Source: Jimgerdemannia flammicorona (taxonomy: Eukaryota > Mucoromycota > Endogonomycetes > Endogonales > Endogonaceae). From it: a DNA stretch of 13,403 nucleotides. The stretch is taken from contig RBNI01004831.1 in the NCBI GenBank assembly GCA_003990745.1, positions 1-13,403 of the forward strand, in the 5' to 3' direction. The translations under genes and the position numbers were made by a program. Shown here one piece after another: positions 8,282 through 13,403 of this stretch; the stretch's first letter is position 1; every line of letters starts with the position of its first letter. The notes under the pieces were generated by a model. The model saw nothing but the letters and a program-made list of their open reading frames with translations, was not told the origin of the DNA and searched no databases.

Positions 8282-8661
8282 TTGTTCATGGTCTTATCTA
8301 TCTTGATAGTGATATTGGCTCCATCTTGAAGTAAAGTGACTTCATTCTTATACTAATTAATGTTTAGGTTGTGTTTTATAAGTCAGAGTTTTTCTAGAAT
8401 TAGGTCATAATCTTCTAATGGTGTGATCTTGAAGTCTACTCATTCCCAATATTTCTGGATCTTGATGGGTAGTTTGGCAGCAATTAACTCAATGAGGTGC
8501 AGAGTACTGTCTGCAGTAACTATACTATTATTCTTGGGTGCAGGCTTGGTAAGAATCTTGAGGCTTTTGATGAGATTCTGATTGATGAAGTTCCCTGCAG
8601 CTCCACTGTCTATGAGTACTTGAACTTCTTTTCCTTTGACTAGGTCTCTGAAAATGAGCAT
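8282..8661 (-). pseudogene. Aspartic protease of copy A2
   Basis: The active-site DSG is intact at 8602-8610 within VQVLIDSGAAGNFINQ, identical to A1 over this stretch. The open part runs from 8661 to 8440, followed by the decayed protease tail and linker to RT. It is in the same frame as the upstream dUTPase, so protease and dUTPase were parts of one polyprotein. Confidence 0.87.
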
Positions 8662-8697
8662 GGCTTGAGCTCAATTTTCACTAAGACTTGCTGCTTA

Positions 8698-9054
8698 ATC
8701 AGTACTACCAAAGCCTTTTTGGTCTCACTTAGTTTCAGGGAGTTCTTAGACTTCTATAATCTTGAGTTGACTGACTTTTTCTAGAATCATTTGCACAACT
8801 CAGTCTCCTTTCTTGACTGTGTAGTCTTAATCCTTCTGGTTGATGAGTAGAACCTGAACTTGTTCTCAAAAGTCTGAGTCAATGACACTAGTGCTTATAT
8901 CTAAATAATGTTTGACACTGAGTCCTGATTATGGTACAATTCTGGCATAATGTCCTTCAGGATATTGAACTGCAATTCCAGTAGACACTAGAGTTTGGCC
9001 CTTGGCTAAAATAGTGACTTGTTTGACTGAGTATAAGTCAAGACTAATGGCTCC
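8698..9054 (-). pseudogene. dUTPase domain of copy A2
   Basis: It has the same five motifs in the same order as in A1. Motif I is GAISLDLYS (9028-9054) and keeps the Asp that A1 has lost. Motif II is VP*SGLSVK with TAA for Arg. Motif III is SVIDSDF*EQ. Motif IV is KKGD*VVQMIL with TGA for Arg. Motif V is K*DQKGFGSTD, ending at 8698. LVSTGIAV and LLINQKD lie between them. Comparing the two copies recovers the state of most positions: where A1 has TGA at motif II, A2 has TAA. It lies between the gag zinc knuckle and the protease, in frame with both. Confidence 0.9.
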
Positions 9055-10075
9055 TTCTGTTTGGTATTAAGGGGTCTGGGCCTTTGAGTGAAGCTTCTTG
9101 ATCTTGAGCTTAGGTTGACTGGTGGTGGGGTTGATGGATGTATCCTTGGACAATACAGTAACTGGTCTTGAGGGTTCACTAGTCTTCCTAGGACATTTGG
9201 TTGCAATATATCTTATTTGATAACAGAAAAAACAGACTTCAGATTTCTTCAGGCAATCCTTTTCTTCAGAAGTAAGCTTGGTGTTCTTTTTGTTCATAGT
9301 GTTTAAATCCATTGGTGTCAGACCAACTGTCCTTGATTGGTTTCTGTAGCAGTTCTCGAAGTGGTTCTTCTTATAATATTCTGGTTCAAAATAGTTGCTA
9401 AAGGTGATGACATCAAACCTATTAGTAATTCTCATAGCTTCATCAAGGTTTTTGGGCTCTTCTAGCTCATGTGTTTCCCTTCAGACCACAGACATAGCAG
9501 TCTATCTTTTCATCCTCAGATATTGCTGATAGTTCAAGTAGGATTGATAAGAATTGTGTATTGTAGCTTTATACAGACTTGAGTTGCTTGATGTTCACTA
9601 GTTTGTCTCTGGCTAGCTTGGTAGCATTAGCAGGCTTGAACTGCTTGTGGAGGGCTCTCTTGAAGGCTTCCCAGTCTCTGATTTATGTATATGAATGTAC
9701 AGATATAACTATGATATGATTGTACCACCAGATGGCTATATTTCTTCAGAGAAGTGTGACAGCAAATTGGACTTGCATGTCTTCTTCCATTCTTGTAAGT
9801 TCAAAGTATTGATCTAACTAGAAGGTCTATGCATCTATAGATAGTCCTCCTTGATGACTATCAAAGATATCTGACTTGAGTGGCTTGAAACTAACTGGTA
9901 TTATAGCAGAATGTGATATATCTGCAGTTCTTGTTTTCTGCTATTCTAGTTGTACTTGAAGTTCTTGGATTTAGTGGGCCATAGTATTGATCATATCCTC
10001 TATACCAAGTTGTATTTCTCCTACTTCTTCTGTAGCAGAGGGATCTGGCTGGTAGGCTGACTCTTCATAGCTCAT
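9055..10075 (-). pseudogene. Gag of copy A2
   Basis: The likely start is the ATG at 10075 (MSYEESAYQPDPS). The upstream ATG of A1 has become ACA in the corresponding place. An 11-bp deletion near 9469, relative to A1 3280-3290, causes a frameshift. The part from 9435 to 9067 is open and in frame with the dUTPase. The zinc knuckle at 9193-9234 reads CFFCYQIRYIATKC: all three Cys are kept, but Gly became Arg and the zinc-binding His became Tyr. The A1 and A2 knuckles therefore lost different residues. Confidence 0.87.
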
Positions 10076-10154
10076 TTCAGATTTATATAACTAGTTGTGA
10101 CTGGTTTTCAAATTTGTATGAGGTTTCTTAATAAGATAAGGTGTAATGACACTA

Positions 10155-10163
10155 CTGCTATTA
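10155..10163 (-). other. Possible primer-binding site of copy A2
   Basis: The minus strand reads TAATAGCAG two bases inside the 5' LTR. A1 has TAGTAGCAG there. Both fit decay of TGGTAGCAG by G-to-A change; the ancestral form is inferred. Confidence 0.4.
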
Positions 10164-10165
10164 AG

Positions 10166-10619
10166 TATAATGGTTCTAGTTTCTTTAAGAGAAAGTAGCT
10201 AAATTTGGAAGTTCTGGTTAACCTAAAGTAGCTTGAAGAGATACTTAAAGGTTTAAGTGTTCTTGAAGGATTTCTGGGAGAAAATATTCTGAGCTTTATT
10301 TAGACAAAGAATAAGAATATTTATATATAATCTGAAAGAAAGATCTTGGAAAGAAAGAGAAATGCCAAGAAATAAGTTCTCAGCAAAGATGACTAATATA
10401 GTTCTACAATGTTCCAAAAGGTTCTATGACTAGCTAAGACAAGATGCTTGGTGCTAAGGAAAGACAAGAGTGTTCTAATAGTGTCTGAGTGCCAAGAGAA
10501 GATTTCTAAGTAAGTAGAAAGTGGCAGAACATAGTAGAATGTTCAAGAAATAATAAGAAAAAACTAACTAAAAGATGTGAAAATATACTAAGACTAAATA
10601 TGACTGTAAAATTGTTACA
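10166..10619 (-). repeat. 5' LTR of copy A2 (454 bp)
   Basis: It begins TGTAACAAT and ends CATTATA (an altered CTGTTACA) on the minus strand. It is 10 bases shorter than the other LTRs because of a deletion near 10344 (GATCTTGG against GATCTGAAAGGATCTTGG in A1). The TATA box, TATATATAAATATTC on the minus strand, is at about 10316-10330, and AATAAAGC at about 10293-10301. Confidence 0.93.
10316..10330 (-). promoter_or_regulatory. TATA box of the A2 5' LTR
   Basis: TATATATAAATATTC on the minus strand sits about 150-160 bases before the internal region. The same element is present at the matching place in both other LTRs. An AATAAA follows within about 20 bases, so the R region would be short. 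Confidence 0.6.
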
Positions 10620-10624
10620 GTTTT
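10620..10624. repeat. Target-site duplication of A2, right copy (GTTTT)
   Basis: It is identical to 4561-4565 and directly follows the last LTR base. The flanking A3 sequence resumes at 10625 as GAAATCATATCTC. Confidence 0.9.
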
Positions 10625-10675
10625 GAAATCATATCTCTAAAAGATCATGACCTAATCTTAAGAAGACTCTATATA
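10625..10675 (+). mobile_element. Fragment A3, right half
   Basis: GAAATCATATCTCTAAAAGATCATGACC... continues the A3 match to the minus-strand A1 sequence at about 2190-2240 (GATTGTATCACTAGGAGATC...). The match fades at about 10672. The encoded stretch corresponds to the LxxxDHxLILGxLW region of the protease tail. It ends where the probable LTR of element B begins. Confidence 0.8.
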
Positions 10676-11309
10676 TATAATAATTTTTTATATTTTATTT
10701 TCTTTTACTAGATTATCATCTTTTTATTTATTATATTACTCAGTAGAACATTTCAGAATAGCTTATAATAGTATAGAATTACTTAGTTATTTACCAAAAA
10801 CCTGTTTTTTAAATAGTTCTACTAAGATTTTATTAATTACTAATTAAAATATAGTAACTCTCTATAATGTTTTACTAAGTTCTACTAAGTATAACTTATT
10901 GCTTGGTATCTAGCTTAGTAATGTTTATCTGTTTCTTCTTCTTTCTATTTTTTATATATAATTATCCTCTCTGAATACTTTAATAAAGCTTGGTTAAGTT
11001 AGTTATTACATATTTACTTAAATTTCCTAAAGATAATTGAACTTCTCCAGTTTTATTTTTTAAATCTAGTTATATATATTTCTATTTAAACATTTGCTAA
11101 TATATAGTCTAAATCTTAGATTTCATCTAACTTAACTATAGTAAAGTACTTTTGTACTTTAATAAGTATTATTATTCTCTATAATATATATATATTTATT
11201 AAAATTAGTAATAGTAAAAAAGTTAAATCTCATTCTCTTACTAATACAAACTCTTTTTGACAATAAAAAATATACAACAGCTCTAAAAATAAGTAGTACA
11301 GCTGTTACA
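10676..11309 (+). repeat. Probable 5' LTR of element B (strongly decayed)
   Basis: The stretch has no gene. It starts TATAATAATTTTT, like the altered start of the A LTRs (TATAATAATTT), exactly where the A3 match ends. It ends ...AGCTGTTACA (11300-11309), like the A LTR end CTGTTACA, about 70 bases before the gag-like coding region. Inside, TTTTTATATATAATTATCC (about 10950-10968) followed by TCTGAATACTTTAATAAAGC resembles the TATA/AATAAA core of the A LTRs. No second copy is present, so the boundaries rest on terminal similarity and position only. It is extremely A+T-rich. Confidence 0.38.
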
Positions 11310-12239
11310 GATCTATCAAGAGATATAAACAAGAATATAAGTAATAGAGAAAGTATTAGATTCCAAAGGCAAAGGATCTGAACTAACAGCAGACCTTTCT
11401 ACTATAGTTAAAAAGACTCATCTTAAGTTACTACTATCTGAACCCTATAATAAAAAAAGTGACAATGTTGAAACCTGGCTCTTTAATATAAACTAGTACT
11501 TAGTGATAATAAATGTATTAAATGATAAATTAGTTACTTATATAAGAATACTACTATGAGAATATATAGCTATTAGTAAAAAATAAAATTCTAAATAGTC
11601 AAGGATAAGAATAAAGACCTTTCAGACTAGAATAAGTTTTAAGATCAACTTATATAGTAGTTTAAGTTTATCAACTCAAAAAAGATAGTCAGAGATAAAT
11701 TGGTATCTTTACAATAAACAGGATAAGTTAAGATCTATACTACTATCTTCATAAGTATAGCCTTAGAGATTGCTGATATCAATAAAGCTGAAAAGCTTAA
11801 CAGATATATACAAGAACTCAAAGATTGTACCAGATAAGAAGTAGAACTATAAGATCTAAATATAATTAAAGAAGTAATATTAATTGCCAACTACTTTAAT
11901 ATAATCTCTTTTAGAAGAAAATATTTCTCTAAATCAATTAAGAAGCTCTAATAAGAATATAAACAACCCAGAAAAATTATAGGATCTGCTCCAATAGATT
12001 TGGACACTATTACTAAATCAAAACTTATACTAGAGAAAAAGAAAAAATTATACAAGAGCAAAGCCTATTTTTACTACTGAGAAGAAGAATATATTATTGC
12101 CAAATACCCAAAGAAGACTAAGAATAAGACAGAAACAAAGAAGACCCTGACTATTACTAAGAAGGAAATAATAATATCCATTACTCAAACTGAAAAAGTA
12201 TATCTGATAGTTCAAAAACTATATACTGACACTATCACA
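11310..12239 (+). pseudogene. Gag of element B, a diverged family (heavily decayed)
   Basis: Plus-strand frames give ELTADLSTIV, then EPYNKKSDNVETWLFNIN*Y and DKLVTYIRILL*EYIA (from about 11388 to 11570). This pattern is typical of the retrotransposon gag capsid domain. Further on, GSAPIDLDTI (about 11980) matches VGPAPIDLDT of A1. The zinc knuckle position at 12066-12107 reads YFYY*EEEYIIAKY, aligned residue for residue with the A1 knuckle, with every zinc-binding Cys and His replaced by Tyr. Stops and frame changes are frequent. The capsid part is too unlike family A to be the same element, while the knuckle and following dUTPase show the same architecture. Confidence 0.72.
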
Positions 12240-12625
12240 TCAAAAGTAAAAATCTCAGAAGTAATTAGATTAGATCTAGTGACTATTCAAGATATAATAA
12301 TCTCTATAAGATAGTGATAACTTATAGTCCTTGGGCTAGTCATATAAATACTTAAAGAGTATTATAGAAGAATTGCACTATAATCAGATCTTAATATCAA
12401 ACACTGCATTGATCTAGATATAGAGATAATTGATCCAGATTATTATAGATAAATTAAAATACTTCTGATCAATAATAGTATATAACTCTTTGAAATCAAG
12501 AAGCAAGACTGAGTTATATAACTAATCCTGGAATAAGCTAAGATACTAAAAATCAAGAAAGTCACAAACTAGAAGAAACCACTTAGAACAATGAAGGATT
12601 TGGAAGTACTGAAAGTATGTATAAG
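12240..12625 (+). pseudogene. dUTPase of element B
   Basis: Motif I is VIRLDLVTIQDI (LDL at 12270-12278, Asp kept), in the same frame as the zinc knuckle. Later frames give RRIAL*SDLNIKH (motif II, with a stop for Arg), EIIDPDYYR*IKILLINNS (motif III), FEIKKQD*VI*LIL (motif IV) and T*NNEGFGSTES (motif V, GFGST at 12596-12610). At least one frame change lies between motifs I and V. It is recognisable as a trimeric dUTPase domain although much more decayed than the two in family A. The element breaks off soon after motif V, so protease and RT are absent. Confidence 0.8.
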
Positions 12626-12760
12626 CTATAAAGAGAATATATATATTGTATTATTTTTCTGCTTCTTTTTCATTATGAAATATATTATGATTATCTATTA
12701 TTATCTATTACTGATATATAGTTCACTGTAAGACTCATTTCTTTAGTATATTACTAAAAT
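12626..12760. other. A+T-rich junction between element B and copia remnant
   Basis: No coding signal is seen. On the minus strand a purine-rich run with one C (AAAAAGAAGCAGAAAAATAA, 12651-12670) lies about 90 bases past the copia stop and could be that element's polypurine tract, but no LTR follows before element B sequence. Short TTATCTATTA repeats lie at about 12690-12710. Confidence 0.3.
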
Positions 12761-13023
12761 TTAGGTCTCAGAAGGACTTTTGGTGAGCAAATCTGCAATC
12801 ATATACTCCATAGAGATATATTTCAAGCATATAGTCTTGTTCTTCATATACTCCCTTATATAATAGTGCTGTATATCAATATGCTTTATTCTGGAGTGAT
12901 ATATAGGGTTCTTTGCTATAGCAATTATATATTGGTTATCCTGATAGATGAATGTAGGGTTTTATTTCTAAACAAAGCCTAGCTCCTTTAGTAATTGGCA
13001 TAGCCAAATGGCTTCCTTCATTA
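12761..13023 (-). pseudogene. Ty1/copia polyprotein remnant: RNase H C-terminus
   Basis: The minus strand reads MKEAIWLCQLLKELGFV, two close stops, FIYQDNQYIIAIAKNPIYHS, RIKHIDIQHYYIREYM, LKYISMEYMIADLLTKSPSE and a stop (TAA, 12761-12763). This is the canonical C-terminal end of copia RNase H (EAIWLRxLLxELG, DNQSAIALAKNP, HSRTKHIDIRYHFIRE, ADxLTK). It has only two internal stops in about 88 codons, far fewer than its neighbours, so it may be younger or less exposed to mutation. Everything upstream is missing: at 13024 it meets methyltransferase sequence. Confidence 0.92.
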
Positions 13024-13403
13024 CCAGGCCTTGTCACTCGTACTAATTCGCGAACGGCCAGCGGCCATTCATGCCTACGAAAGCACATTACTTGCATCCT
13101 CTGAAAGTAATCAAACGTCCCATCCTCGAATGGCAACTCCAGCGTGTTGGCGACATTCTTCGGCTTGATTTCCTCCGATTTGCTGAACATGTCCCTGAGG
13201 TCCGACGCCGTGAACCCGCTCTTTGGATATTCATTTGCAAGCTCGATTGATCAAATGCCCGTCCCGCAACCTGTGAATCAGAGAAGGTTCGGAAACCGTA
13301 TTCACAGATGATACGAGGGAGAACCCGTGGGAAGCCTTACCTGCGCCTAGGACCTTGATGCCGCGCTTGAGCTCCTCCGGCACGAGAGCCCGAGACGAAA
13401 AAA
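13024..13403 (-). pseudogene. SAM-dependent methyltransferase gene, truncated by copia sequence
   Basis: Exon 1 (13341-13403 and beyond the window) encodes LVPEELKRGIKVLGAG. A 70-bp intron follows, then exon 2 (13024-13270). The joined motif I is GCGTGI, the SAM-binding glycine loop, with an acidic residue in TASDLRDMF further on, then ANTLELPFEDGTFDYF and WPLAVRELVRVTRPG. This is the class I methyltransferase order found in many fungal proteins of unknown substrate. The codon after CGTGI is TGA (13251-13253), where this family usually has Trp, so there is an internal stop. After RPG the sequence switches to copia RNase H in another frame, so the C-terminal part of the protein is missing. An apparent open frame running down to 12936 is a chimera of both. 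Base composition is normal. Confidence 0.85.
13271..13340 (-). other. Spliceosomal intron (70 bp) in the methyltransferase gene
   Basis: The minus strand begins GTAAGG and ends CTGATTCACAG, with a CTGAT branch-point candidate close to the AG. Removing it joins the two halves of the glycine loop (GAG + CGTGI) in frame, which is strong support. Length and signals are typical of filamentous fungi. Confidence 0.8.

Larger units (their letters stand above)
4566..10619 (-). mobile_element. Ty3/gypsy chromovirus A, copy A2: full-length, 6054 bp, decayed
   Basis: This is a complete element on the minus strand. It has a 5' LTR (10166-10619), PBS position, gag, dUTPase, protease, RT, RNase H, integrase, chromodomain, polypurine tract (5030-5042) and 3' LTR (4566-5029), flanked by the 5-bp duplication GTTTT. 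Domain order with integrase last and a chromodomain at its end places it among chromoviruses. It is not coding-competent: stops occur throughout, an 11-bp deletion in gag (near 9469) and a 2-bp deletion in RT (near 7660) shift the frame, and two more shifts lie around the integrase. It is inserted into fragment A3 in the opposite orientation. Confidence 0.95.

Noticed and set aside
10625..11309. Possible matrix-attachment or origin-like A+T-rich region
   Set aside because: The A+T richness is explained by the general C-to-T decay of repeats. No specific origin or attachment motif could be supported.
12936..13190. An 84-codon intact methyltransferase-like gene
   Set aside because: The ATG is internal to the methyltransferase domain, upstream codons are clearly homologous, and the last 30 or so codons are copia RNase H read in the wrong frame.
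1..13403. tRNA, rRNA, CRISPR array, or bacterial operon features
   Set aside because: No cloverleaf, rRNA-like sequence, regularly spaced repeats or ribosome-binding sites were seen. The content is that of a eukaryotic repeat region.

Overview
The window looks like transposon-rich nuclear DNA of a filamentous fungus. The supporting evidence is a 70-bp fungal-type intron (GTAAGG...CTGATTCACAG) in a methyltransferase gene at the right edge, Ty3/gypsy chromovirus and Ty1/copia relics, and repeat-directed C-to-T decay of the RIP (repeat-induced point mutation) type. The species cannot be named from the sequence. Two edges, about 1-800 and 13024-13403, have ordinary base composition and many CpG sites. 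Between them lie about 12.2 kb of A+T-rich DNA in which I count only about five CpG sites. No intact protein-coding gene is visible.

Layout. 1-800: A/C-rich, G-poor noncoding DNA with an LTR-like TATA and AATAAA start. 801-4447: copy A1 of a Ty3/gypsy element on the minus strand, with its 5' LTR at 3984-4447. It retains gag, dUTPase, protease, RT and part of RNase H, and is cut off at 801. 4448-4565 and 10625-10675: two halves of a plus-strand fragment of a related element (A3). 4566-10619: copy A2 on the minus strand, a structurally complete element with two LTRs, a polypurine tract and a perfect 5-bp target duplication (GTTTT). It splits A3. 10676 to about 12630: a much more decayed plus-strand element B, with a probable LTR, gag and dUTPase, truncated after the dUTPase. 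About 12700-13023: the C-terminal RNase H piece of a Ty1/copia element on the minus strand. 13024-13403: a broken SAM-dependent methyltransferase gene on the minus strand.

How it fits together. Family A encodes, in the order gag (CCHC knuckle) - dUTPase - protease (DSGA) - RT - RNase H - integrase (DD35E) - chromodomain, what appears to have been a single-frame polyprotein. The dUTPase sits between gag and protease, the betaretrovirus-like position, and is unexpected for a Ty3/gypsy element. The unrelated-looking family B carries a dUTPase at the same place after its gag knuckle. All copies are inactivated by C-to-T/G-to-A changes, typically CGA to TGA to TAA, Cys or His to Tyr, and Trp to stop, plus a few indels.

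The insertion history can be read directly: A1 and A2 inserted into A3 in the opposite orientation, B abuts A3 on the right, and a deletion or rearrangement at 801 removed the left part of A1. A copia remnant replaced the 3' half of the methyltransferase gene.
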